Positions 1 to 6,704 of a DNA stretch of 17,376 nt are shown one piece after another; the first letter of the stretch is position 1; each line of letters starts with the position of its first letter. The notes beneath the pieces were generated by a model that saw only the letters and a program-made list of their open reading frames with translations, did not search any database and was not told where the DNA came from. The DNA is taken from positions 1 through 17,376 of the forward strand of contig DASZZZ010000062.1 in NCBI GenBank assembly GCA_036260375.1, written 5' to 3'. The stretch comes from DASZZZ01 sp036260375 (GTDB lineage Bacteria > Actinomycetota > CADDZG01 > WHSQ01). The position numbers and the translations under genes are program-made.

Positions 1-179
1 CGTGCGTGCATGACGTTGTTGACCGACGCCACGCAGACGTAGCGCGACTCCCCCGCCTTCGCCCACTCCGCGACGCGGCGCGCCGCGTCCTCGTAGCTCG
101 TGGCGTCGACCCGCATCCCGACGATGTGGCGGGACTCGAGGTCGGGCAGGCCGCTCGGCCTCTCGATCGCAAGGGCCAT
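1..179 (-). CDS. WecG/TagA/CpsF-family glycosyltransferase, N-terminal part only (cut by window edge)
   Basis: Only the first 59 or so codons are in the window. The frame opens with ATG at 179 and stays open to base 1. The visible peptide contains GMRVDATSYEDAARRV followed by RYVCVASVNNVMHA. The first resembles the start of WecG/TagA/CpsF enzymes; the second matches their conserved strand and VN-N stretch, near the donor-site region. Known members transfer N-acetylmannosamine or a related sugar from UDP onto a polyprenyl-diphosphate-linked sugar, as the second committed step of teichoic-acid, ECA or exopolysaccharide assembly at the inner membrane face. The ATG overlaps the stop of the upstream sugar transferase as TGATG, so translation is probably coupled. 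That order (initiating transferase, then this enzyme) fits the pathway order. The donor sugar cannot be read from this fragment. Confidence 0.8.
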   Translation of the reverse strand, partial: MALAIERPSGLPDLESRHIVGMRVDATSYEDAARRVAEWAKAGESRYVCVASVNNVMHA

Positions 180-1672
180 CACTGCGCTCCCTTCCCGGCG
201 ACGACGCACCCGACGGTCTTGAGCAGGATGTAGAGGTCGAGCGAGAGCGACCAGTTCTCGATGTAGAAGAGATCGAGTCGCACCGCCTCCTCGAAGTCGA
301 CGGCGCTTCGCCCGTTGATCTGCCACCACCCGGTCACGCCGGCCGGGACCTCGTGGCGGGACTCGAGCAGCTCGAGGTTGGCCGCGACCTGGTCGGCGGG
401 CAGCGGCCGGGGACCCACGAGGCTCATGTCGCCCCGCAGGACGTTGAGCAGCTGGGGCAGCTCGTCGAGGCTGAGCTTGCGCAGGAAGCGCCCCACCGAC
501 GTCAGCCGCGGGTCGTCGTCGAGCTTGAAGAAGGGAGCCGACGGGTCGATGTCGTGCTGCTCGAGGACCTCGGCCGCGTTGACCACCATCGTGCGGAACT
601 TGTAGACGGTGAACACGCGCCCGCCCTTGGTGACGCGCTCCTGGCGGAACAGCACGGGCCCCCTCGAGGTGGCGCGGATCAGGATCGCGATCAGGAGCCA
701 CAGCGGAGCGATGCAGGCGAGCCCGATCGAGGCCACGGAGAGGTCGAAGGCGCGCTTGATCACGGTCTGGGTGCCCGACAGCCGCACGGGCTTGAGCGAC
801 AGCGCCATCACGTGGCCCACGGGCTGCACCGTGAGGCGGGACGTGAGCAGCTGCGGCAGGTTCGCCGACACGCGCGCCTCGACGCCCGTCTGGCGCGTCG
901 TCTGGACGACCTGGAGCATGTCCTCGGGCGCGACCGCGGTCGATGCGACGAAGACGCAGTCGACGGCGTGGCGCCGGATCAGCTCCCCCAGCTCGTGGAT
1001 CGGGCCGAGGGCGGCGAGGCCGTCGAGCCCCCCGAGCCGCTGGGAGGTGGCGACGTAGCCGATCGGGGTGAACCCGAGTCCCCTGCCCCCGAGGGCGTCG
1101 CCGAGGCGGGCGGCCTCCTCGTTGGTGCCCACGACGAGGGTCCGCAGGGCGAGGCGGCCGTCGGCCTTGAGTCGGTAGCCGTACCACCGCCACGCGCGGC
1201 GCACGACGAGCTCCAGCACGAGGGCGAAGACCCACGTGAGCCCGACCCACTGGCGAGGCAGCTCGGTCGCCCACCAGTACGAGCCGACGACGATGATGAT
1301 GATCCCGACGCTCGCGGACCCGAGCGTGCGGCGGAACTCCTCGGACGCCGACAGATGGTGCGGCGAGTAGAGCCCGAAGGTGTGGAACACCGCCACCCAC
1401 AGCAACGGGGCGGCGACGAGCACGACGTAGTAGGAGGGCCGGAGCGGCTCGAGCCCGAAGAGGGCGAGATAGGACAGGACGAGCGCGACCACGAGCGACA
1501 GGACGTCGGACGCGGCCAGCCCCACCCCGAGGATCTGGTAGCGACGCAGGACGTCGCTGCGCTCGGGCTCGAGCGCGCCGCGGCCGGGAAGCTCCGGCGC
1601 GCGACGAACGGCGTCGGCTTGCTCCACGAGCTTGAGAGGGCTCGTCTCCCCCAGGTCCCCTCTTGTCACCAT
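179..1672 (-). CDS. Polyprenyl-phosphate sugar phosphotransferase (initiating glycosyl-1-phosphate transferase)
   Basis: This 497-residue membrane protein should transfer a sugar 1-phosphate from a nucleotide sugar to undecaprenyl phosphate, the first step of a surface glycan. About four hydrophobic segments fill residues 47-160. A Rossmann-like middle domain begins near RTLVVGTNEEAARLG (177-191). A fifth hydrophobic segment (311-333) leads into the catalytic bacterial sugar transferase domain. The family signatures are all present: KRAFD (306-310), LFRQERV (341-347), YKFRTM (357-362), DDPR (386-389), LDELPQLLNVLRGDMSLVGPRP-type core (402-423) and GWWQINGRS (448-456). Length and layout match the WbaP/CpsE/ExoY-type polyisoprenyl-phosphate hexose-1-phosphate transferases. 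The ATG at 1672 is preceded by a purine-rich AAGGGGAAG, which supports it; a GTG one codon later is an alternative. The sugar specificity (glucose, galactose or other) cannot be told. It overlaps the next gene by one base. Confidence 0.93.
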   Translation of the reverse strand: MVTRGDLGETSPLKLVEQADAVRRAPELPGRGALEPERSDVLRRYQILGVGLAASDVLSLVVALVLSYLALFGLEPLRPSYYVVLVAAPLLWVAVFHTFGLYSPHHLSASEEFRRTLGSASVGIIIIVVGSYWWATELPRQWVGLTWVFALVLELVVRRAWRWYGYRLKADGRLALRTLVVGTNEEAARLGDALGGRGLGFTPIGYVATSQRLGGLDGLAALGPIHELGELIRRHAVDCVFVASTAVAPEDMLQVVQTTRQTGVEARVSANLPQLLTSRLTVQPVGHVMALSLKPVRLSGTQTVIKRAFDLSVASIGLACIAPLWLLIAILIRATSRGPVLFRQERVTKGGRVFTVYKFRTMVVNAAEVLEQHDIDPSAPFFKLDDDPRLTSVGRFLRKLSLDELPQLLNVLRGDMSLVGPRPLPADQVAANLELLESRHEVPAGVTGWWQINGRSAVDFEEAVRLDLFYIENWSLSLDLYILLKTVGCVVAGKGAQ

Positions 1673-1709
1673 CCCCTAGCTTCCCCTTGCTGCGCGCGCT
1701 CGATGCACG

Positions 1710-1715
1710 AGCTTA
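1710..1715 (-). promoter_or_regulatory. Candidate -10 element for the sugar transferase gene
   Basis: The 155-base gap between the nucleotidyltransferase stop (1828) and the sugar transferase start (1672) is the only sizeable gap in an otherwise overlapping minus-strand gene run, and it is visibly richer in A/T around 1710-1790. On the minus strand TAAGCT (1715 to 1710) fits the actinobacterial TANNNT -10 pattern and would give a leader of about 30 bases. I see no convincing -35 hexamer at 16-18 bases upstream. This is a weak call resting mainly on the gap and base composition. Confidence 0.25.
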
Positions 1716-1827
1716 GACCAGATATTGCCAGGAGAGGAGTCTGTCCGGCCCGGCCCTTCTGACCCAATCCGCAACTCTACGTAAGGCGTCCACGATGGCA
1801 CCGCGCGCTGCGTCGTTCGCGGACCGC

Positions 1828-2814
1828 TCACGGCGCGCCCAGCACGTCGCCGTCCCCCAGGGTCGCGTCCTCGGCGTGCGCGCCGGGAGCGACGACGGAG
1901 CCCTGGCCGAGGATCGAGCGGAGCGCGGAGCCACCTCGGCCCACTCTGGCGCCGGGCAACAAGACGGACTCGAGCACGGTGGCTCCCTCTTCGACGACCG
2001 CGCCGGCACCCAGACACACCGAGGATACCCTCGCCCCCGCGGCCACGGTAGCCCCGTCGGCGGCGAGCACGAGCCCCTCCCGGGGATCGGGGATCGCGTC
2101 GCTGCGGTAGCGGCCGTGGAGGGCGTCGACGTTCGCCTGCAGGTACTTCGCGGGGGTCCCGATGTCGATCCAGTAGGCGTCGGACCCGAGGCCGTAGAGA
2201 GCGCCGTCCGCGACGAGCTCGGGGAACAGGCGCCGCTCCGCCGACCACGGCCGGCCCTCGGGGATGCGGTCGAGGACGGCGGGCTCGAAGACGTAGACCC
2301 CGGCGTTGACGAGGTTGGTGGGGGCGGTCCCGGGCGCGGGCTTCTCGATGAACCCCGTGACCTTGCCGTCGCCGTCGGTCGGGACAACGCCGAACGCGGA
2401 CGGGTCCTCCACCGGGGTCAGCATGATCGTGGCCTCCGCCCCCCGGGCCCGATGCCAGGCCGCGAGGGCGCCGAGATCCACGTCGGTGAGGACGTCGCCG
2501 TTGAAGACGAAGAAGGCCTCCCCCGCGACGAGGGCGCCGGCGTGCCTGACGGCACCGGCGGTGTCGAGAGGCTCCTTCTCGTGGGTCACGTGCACCGACA
2601 TCCCGCGGGCGCGCGCGGCCTCGACGAGGCCGGCGTAGGCCTCCGACAGATAGGAGGTGGCGAGGACGGCCGCGTCGACGCCGAAGCGGGCGAGGGAGTC
2701 GAGCACGTGCTCGATGTGGGGCCGGTTGGCGATCGGCAGCAGAGGCTTGGGGCGCGTGAAGGTGAGCGGGCGCAGGCGGGTCCCGAACCCGCCCGCGAGA
2801 AGCACCGCCCTCAC
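1828..2814 (-). CDS. NDP-sugar nucleotidyltransferase, mannose-1-phosphate guanylyltransferase type
   Basis: This 328-residue cytoplasmic enzyme should activate a sugar 1-phosphate with NTP to give an NDP-sugar. The N-terminus carries the nucleotidyltransferase signature LLAGGFGTRLRPLT (5-18) and the sugar-phosphate loop RPKPLLPIANRP (21-32). FNGDVL (104-109) holds the metal-binding aspartate, followed by IEKP (156-159), NAGVYVF (170-176) and YWIDIGTP (214-221). From about residue 245 there are left-handed beta-helix-like hexads (GATV, GARV, GAVV, GSVV), as in GMP-pyrophosphorylase-like proteins. The GDP-fucose-synthase-like gene in the same run makes a GDP-mannose product attractive, but GlmU- or RmlA-type specificity is not excluded. 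The start is GTG at 2814, overlapping the upstream DMT stop as GTGA; the open frame extends further upstream, but the protein fold begins here. Confidence 0.88.
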   Translation of the reverse strand: MRAVLLAGGFGTRLRPLTFTRPKPLLPIANRPHIEHVLDSLARFGVDAAVLATSYLSEAYAGLVEAARARGMSVHVTHEKEPLDTAGAVRHAGALVAGEAFFVFNGDVLTDVDLGALAAWHRARGAEATIMLTPVEDPSAFGVVPTDGDGKVTGFIEKPAPGTAPTNLVNAGVYVFEPAVLDRIPEGRPWSAERRLFPELVADGALYGLGSDAYWIDIGTPAKYLQANVDALHGRYRSDAIPDPREGLVLAADGATVAAGARVSSVCLGAGAVVEEGATVLESVLLPGARVGRGGSALRSILGQGSVVAPGAHAEDATLGDGDVLGAP

Positions 2815-3272
2815 GCCCCCGTGGCCCTCCGGAACGAGAGTCCGATGACGACGATGCCGGACACGACGAGGAGCACCCCCGCCCACCGCAGCAGCGGAAC
2901 CTGCTCGTGCAGCACGAAGCGCGCGAAGGCCACGATCACGACATAGGAGAGCCCCACGAACGGGTACGCGACCGACAGCGGGACGCGCGACAGGACCACG
3001 AGCCAGAAGAGAGCGGAGATCCCGAAGAGGCCGAGGCCAACCCACAGAAACGGCTCCCGCGCGGCCCGCAGGAGCGTGTCGGCGGGCGCGGACATCTCCG
3101 CCTCGCCGATGCGCCCGACGCGGTCCATGGCCGTCTTGAGCGTGAGCTGCCCCGCGACCGCAAAGCACACGCTCACGACGAGCAGCCCAAGGGACACGAG
3201 CGACACCGTCCGGACCGCGGCGGGCGCGGCCGCCGCGGCCAGCGTCTCCGAGGGAGGGGCCTGAAGGGTCAC
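2811..3272 (-). CDS. Small EamA/DMT-superfamily membrane protein (putative lipid-linked-sugar or small-molecule transporter)
   Basis: The 153-residue protein has four hydrophobic segments at about 25-47, 74-94, 98-119 and 127-146. The second half ends in the EamA-like pattern RVPLSVAYPFVGLSYV (96-111), then LHEQVP (121-126) and GVLLVVSGIVVIG (132-144). It is a single four-helix unit rather than the ten-helix double unit, like the SMR and ArnE/ArnF subfamilies. ArnE/ArnF act as flippases for undecaprenyl-linked aminoarabinose. Since this gene sits in a glycan operon between a SpoIID-like and a nucleotidyltransferase gene, a role in moving a polyprenyl-linked sugar across the membrane is a reasonable inference, but small-molecule export is equally compatible with the fold. 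It starts at GTG 3272, nine bases after the SpoIID-like stop, and overlaps the downstream gene by four bases. The alanine-rich first 20 residues are poorly conserved in type. Confidence 0.8.
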   Translation of the reverse strand: MTLQAPPSETLAAAAAPAAVRTVSLVSLGLLVVSVCFAVAGQLTLKTAMDRVGRIGEAEMSAPADTLLRAAREPFLWVGLGLFGISALFWLVVLSRVPLSVAYPFVGLSYVVIVAFARFVLHEQVPLLRWAGVLLVVSGIVVIGLSFRRATGA

Positions 3273-3281
3273 GCCCGCAGT

Positions 3282-4559
3282 CTAGGCCCGCGGCCCCGCG
3301 GCCCGGCGTACCCGGATGCGGAACCAGGTGTCCTTGAGGTCGAGGGCCGAGCGCAGCGCCCACCCGTCCACGCGCACGGTCCGGGCCGACCCGGCGATGC
3401 GCACGCCTCCCCCGGTGGGGGTCGCGACCGTGACGCGCCCCGACACGCCGAAGGGACGCACGAGCGAGACCTTCACGAGCTTGCCGGTCCCGAAGGCGCG
3501 GTCGAGCTTGGCCGACAGCCTCTTCCACCGCATCTCGACCCGCCAGCGGAAGTTGGGGTTGTCGTCGACGCCGTCGAACCGGTCCCGCACGCCGCGCAGG
3601 TAGGGCAGGGCGGTCCCGCCCCACACGTTCTCGTTGTTCTCGGTGTGGCCCCCCGAGGAGGACGAGTAGAGGGCCTGGATCGGGCGGCCGCGGCGCACGA
3701 CCGCGAGCCCCCGCGTGCGGGCGACCGCGGACCTCCAGTCGTCCCACCACGCGCCCGACCCCGTCCGGCGGGCGTCGCCGATGTAGACCTGGTCGCCCGA
3801 GCCGTCGTAGACCGCGCAGTCGCATGGGTACCGGTGCTGGCCGTAGGTCCGGATGCGGTTGAGCGCGTAGGTGCGGCCCGCGATCGCCTGCGCCCGCAGG
3901 GCCGCGGCGGGCCACGACGCCGGCATCTCCCCGAGCCCCAGGAGGTACTTCTGCATCGAGAGCTTGAGCACCACGCGCAGGCAGAACCCCGGGCGGCACG
4001 CTCCCCGGTAGGTGCCGAGCACCAGCTTGCCGTGGGCGTAGGCGAGACCCTTCTGGCGGATCCGGAGCAGGGTGCCGAAGCCCGCGTACCGGGCCGCGAG
4101 CGGCCGGTCGGGCTTCCCGAACACCGTGCGTCCGCGGCGCTTGACCCGGACGCCGTTGCGGTACAGACGTATGCCGCCGGTGCCGCTCGCCTCCGCCCGC
4201 CACCTGTCGCCCGCGCCCCCCGACGCGATCCGGCGCCCGGAGGCGGCGCGCCCGATCACGACGCGCCCGCCCCCCGCGCGGCGCGCCCGGGAGCGGAGGT
4301 GCACGACCCCGCGGCCGTCGATCAGGCCCACGCGCACCTTGCGCGGCACGCTCGTCCGCCGGATGCGGGTGCCGCGGTAGTAGTGGCGCAGGATGCGGCG
4401 GGCGCTGTGGCCCGCCTCCGCGCGCCCCAGCGCGCCGTACTGCGACATCCCGATCCCGTGGCCCCACCCGCGGCCCTTGATCACCACGGTACGGGCGGCC
4501 TCCGCGGGCGCGGCGAGCGCGCACGCCACCACGACCGCCGCGGCGAGGGCCCTTCTCAT
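3282..4559 (-). CDS. Secreted SpoIID/LytB-domain protein
   Basis: This 425-residue protein begins with a short cleavable-looking signal (MRR, then an alanine/valine core, AEAA near 19-22). It continues with GRGWGHGIGMSQYGALGRA (29-47) and HYYRGT (59-64), the motif typical of actinobacterial SpoIID/LytB proteins. The SpoIID domain proper follows at about 180-325: YLLGLGEMPASWP (205-217), AQAIAGRTYAL (223-233), and SSSSGGHTENNENVWGG (299-315). Glu211 lines up with the catalytic glutamate of Bacillus SpoIID, a lytic transglycosylase acting on peptide-stripped glycan strands. Two close cysteine pairs (188/193, 246/248) suit an exported protein. It starts at ATG 4559, overlapping the upstream glycosyltransferase stop as ATGA. 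A cell-wall-acting enzyme inside a glycan operon suggests wall remodelling where the polymer is attached, but this is inference. No other sporulation gene is visible nearby. Confidence 0.88.
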   Translation of the reverse strand: MRRALAAAVVVACALAAPAEAARTVVIKGRGWGHGIGMSQYGALGRAEAGHSARRILRHYYRGTRIRRTSVPRKVRVGLIDGRGVVHLRSRARRAGGGRVVIGRAASGRRIASGGAGDRWRAEASGTGGIRLYRNGVRVKRRGRTVFGKPDRPLAARYAGFGTLLRIRQKGLAYAHGKLVLGTYRGACRPGFCLRVVLKLSMQKYLLGLGEMPASWPAAALRAQAIAGRTYALNRIRTYGQHRYPCDCAVYDGSGDQVYIGDARRTGSGAWWDDWRSAVARTRGLAVVRRGRPIQALYSSSSGGHTENNENVWGGTALPYLRGVRDRFDGVDDNPNFRWRVEMRWKRLSAKLDRAFGTGKLVKVSLVRPFGVSGRVTVATPTGGGVRIAGSARTVRVDGWALRSALDLKDTWFRIRVRRAAGPRA

Positions 4560-5665
4560 GACTGCATCGCCTCCTCGTAGGCCTCTCGCGTCGCGAGCGC
4601 GGTCCGCTCCCACGTGAAGCCCGCGGCCCGGGCGCGTCCCGCCCGCGTCAGGCGCCTCCTCAACGCCTCGTCGCGCGCCAGGCGCACGAGGCCGTCTCCC
4701 ATCCCGTCGACGTCGGTGGGCGACACCAGCAGGGCGGCGTCCCCCACCACCTCTTCGGCGGCGGAGTAGCGCCCCACGAGCGCCGGGGTGCCGGCCGCCA
4801 TGGCCTCGAGCGGCGGGAGCCCGAAGCCCTCGTACAACGACGGATAGCAGAACACCTCGGCGGCGGCAAGCAAACCCGGCAGCGTCTCGTCGCCGACCCA
4901 GCCGACCGGGACGACCCCGGGGGTGCGGGGCAGGGCGGGGCCCCATCCGGCCGGCCCCGCGAGCACGAGGGTCCATCCCCCCAGCTCGCGCCCGGTCGCA
5001 CCCTCCCACGCGCGCAGGAGGCGGGCGAGATTCTTGCGCGGCTCGATCGTGCCGACCGCGACCACATACGGGCGGGCGACGCCGAGACGGGCGAGGGCCC
5101 CGTCGGCGAGCGGCGCGGCCCCGTAGAACGCGGGGGACACGCCCTCCCACGCCACGACGAGACGATCGCGCGCCACGGAGTAGCGCCGCGCGACGTCCGC
5201 CGCGATCGCCTCCGTCGGCACGACCACGCAGGCGGCGCGCCGGATCGCGTCCGGCACGAGCGTGCGCAGCCTGTGCCCGCCCGGCCACGTGTCGTCGCGC
5301 AGGTAGGAGAGGTCGTGGACGGTCACGACGCCGGGGGCCTCTCCGAGCGCGGGCAGCGTGAAGTTCGTGCCGTGGACGACGTCGACGGGACCGGTGAGCC
5401 GCGCGATCGCGGGCCGCCCGGCGCGCCTCCACACCGCCTGCGCGACCCGCGCCGGGACCCTCCAGCGCGCTATCGATGCGTCCCGCGCACCCCTCCACGC
5501 GACCGCGAAGCGCCGCACGTCGACGCCGACGGCCTCGAGGGTGCGGGCGAGCTCGCGCGCGTAGCGCCCCACGCCGGTGGGTGGGTCGAGCAGGGGCCCG
5601 GCGTCGAACGCGACCCGGGGGAAGCCGCCGGAGCGAGCGCCGGGAGTCGCGCCCCCGGCCCTCAC
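4556..5665 (-). CDS. GT4-type glycosyltransferase
   Basis: This 369-residue GT-B-fold enzyme probably adds one sugar (often mannose in this subfamily) from an NDP-sugar to a lipid-linked acceptor at the cytoplasmic membrane face. The N-domain holds DPPTGVGRYARELA (27-40), the glycine-rich acceptor-side loop, and VVTVHDLSYL (113-122). The C-domain has VGTIEPRKNL (204-213), with the phosphate-binding Arg-Lys pair, and YEGFGLPPLEAMAAGTP (278-294), the E-x7-E motif (Glu279, Glu287). The typical end motif FTWE lies at 350-353. GTG at 5665 overlaps the reductase stop as GTGA and agrees with the other couplings in this run; the first 16 residues before PRVAFDAGP are probably loosely structured. It closely resembles the gene starting at 6705 on the other side of the divergent promoter, so the two are probably paralogues. 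Confidence 0.92.
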   Translation of the reverse strand: MRAGGATPGARSGGFPRVAFDAGPLLDPPTGVGRYARELARTLEAVGVDVRRFAVAWRGARDASIARWRVPARVAQAVWRRAGRPAIARLTGPVDVVHGTNFTLPALGEAPGVVTVHDLSYLRDDTWPGGHRLRTLVPDAIRRAACVVVPTEAIAADVARRYSVARDRLVVAWEGVSPAFYGAAPLADGALARLGVARPYVVAVGTIEPRKNLARLLRAWEGATGRELGGWTLVLAGPAGWGPALPRTPGVVPVGWVGDETLPGLLAAAEVFCYPSLYEGFGLPPLEAMAAGTPALVGRYSAAEEVVGDAALLVSPTDVDGMGDGLVRLARDEALRRRLTRAGRARAAGFTWERTALATREAYEEAMQS

Positions 5666-6624
5666 AGCGCCGCGACCGCCTCCGCCTGGTCGCGGTGGGC
5701 CCGGTACCAGTCGATCGTGGCCCGAAGCCCGGCCTCGAGCGAGGTGGTCGCCTCGAAGCCGAACGCGGCCCGGGCGCGGCTCGAGTCCACGAGGCGGCGG
5801 GGCTGGCCGTCGGGCTTGGACGCGTCCCACACGATGTCGCCCTCGAAGCCGGTCAGCGCGGCGATCTCGGCGGCGAGCTCGGCGATCGAGATCTCGACGC
5901 CCGAGCCGATGTTGACGGGGTCCCCCCCGTCGTAGCGCTCGGCCGCGAGCACGATGGCGCGCGCGGCGTCGTCGACGAAGAGGAACTCGCGCGTGGCGCG
6001 GCCCGTGCCCCACACCTCGAGGGCGCCGGCCCCGGACTCGACCGCGTCGACGCACTTCTTGATCAACGCGGGGACGACATGGGAGACCGCGGGGTGGAAC
6101 TTGTCGCCGGGACCGTAGAGGTTCGTGGGCAACAGGTAGACGACGTTCTGTCCGTGCTGGGCGCGGTTGCTCTGCGCGTGGACGAGCAGCGCCTTCTTGG
6201 CGAGGCCGTAGGGGGCGTTGGTCTCCTCGGGATAGCCGTTCCAGAGGTCGTCCTCGGAGAAGGGCGCCGGCGTGTGCTTGGGGTAGGAGCAGATCGTTCC
6301 CACGACCACGGTCTTGTCCGTCCCTCGCCGGCGCGCGGCCTCGATCACGTTGGTCCCCATGAGCAGGTTCGAGAGGTAGAGGTCGGCCGGCTGCGCCCGG
6401 TTCGCCCCGATGCCGCCGACGCGCGCGGCGAGATGGAAGACGACGTCGGGAGCGGCCTCGGCGAGCATCTTCTCGGTGTCGTCCGCCCGGGTGAGGTCGA
6501 AGTCGGCGCGCCGGGGGGCGATCACCGCGCGCGCCCCCCGCTCGGCCAGGACGCGCCGGACGGCGCGGCCGACGAAGCCGCCTCCGCCCGTTACGAGCAC
6601 CCTGCGCCCGCTCCACCCGTCCAC
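5662..6624 (-). CDS. GDP-L-fucose synthase-like NAD(P)-dependent epimerase/reductase
   Basis: The 320-residue protein is an extended-SDR enzyme most like GDP-L-fucose synthase, which turns GDP-4-keto-6-deoxymannose into GDP-L-fucose. Visible features are the nucleotide-binding VTGGGGFVG (11-19), HLAARVGGIGANRAQPADL (64-82), GTICSYPK (109-116) with a cysteine at the catalytic Cys position, YGLAKKA (139-145) with the Tyr139/Lys143 pair, and NLYGPGDKFHP (168-178) with a following SHVVPAL. The G-x-N stretch and NLYGP-x-D-x-FHP are diagnostic of the GFS branch rather than of GalE or RmlB. The usual partner, GDP-mannose 4,6-dehydratase, is not in the window. The start is taken as GTG 6624 because the fold begins six residues later and a TACGAT box lies exactly six bases upstream. 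An open frame continues to an ATG at 6687, but that would run into the divergent promoter. Confidence 0.87.
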   Translation of the reverse strand: MDGWSGRRVLVTGGGGFVGRAVRRVLAERGARAVIAPRRADFDLTRADDTEKMLAEAAPDVVFHLAARVGGIGANRAQPADLYLSNLLMGTNVIEAARRRGTDKTVVVGTICSYPKHTPAPFSEDDLWNGYPEETNAPYGLAKKALLVHAQSNRAQHGQNVVYLLPTNLYGPGDKFHPAVSHVVPALIKKCVDAVESGAGALEVWGTGRATREFLFVDDAARAIVLAAERYDGGDPVNIGSGVEISIAELAAEIAALTGFEGDIVWDASKPDGQPRRLVDSSRARAAFGFEATTSLEAGLRATIDWYRAHRDQAEAVAAL

Positions 6625-6630
6625 GCCTCG

Positions 6631-6636
6631 ATCGTA
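6631..6636 (-). promoter_or_regulatory. -10 element of a likely leaderless promoter for the minus-strand glycan genes
   Basis: On the minus strand TACGAT (6636 to 6631) fits the actinobacterial TANNNT -10 pattern. Exactly six bases (6630 to 6625) separate it from GTG at 6624, so transcription would begin at or next to the first base of the start codon. There is no good Shine-Dalgarno sequence at a useful distance, as expected of a leaderless mRNA. No clear -35 hexamer is visible. Confidence 0.45.
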
Positions 6637-6692
6637 GTGGCTCGCCCCGCACTGCCGGCCGCGCCGTCCCCCGCCGCCGCGAGGCACCGTGG

Positions 6693-6698
6693 GACAAT
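6693..6698 (+). promoter_or_regulatory. -10 element of a likely leaderless promoter for the plus-strand glycosyltransferase run
   Basis: GACAAT (6693-6698) matches four of six bases of TATAAT, including the A at position 2 and the final T. It is followed by six bases (6699-6704) and then GTG at 6705, the same geometry as the divergent minus-strand promoter. The first base deviates from TANNNT, and no -35 box or Shine-Dalgarno sequence is evident, so the call rests on spacing and symmetry with the partner promoter. Confidence 0.35.
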
Positions 6699-6704
6699 CC
6701 CGCC

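Noticed and set aside
353..4580. Long plus-strand open frames (353-1762, 1795-2946, 2907-4580) opposite the minus-strand operon
   Set aside because: They have Glu/Asp/Arg/Gly-rich low-complexity translations without motifs and mirror genes with clear family signatures on the other strand.
6625..6687. Extended start of the GDP-fucose synthase-like protein at ATG 6687
   Set aside because: It would add 21 residues before the conserved fold, cross the divergent promoter and nearly meet the opposite gene. GTG 6624 with a TACGAT six bases upstream fits better.
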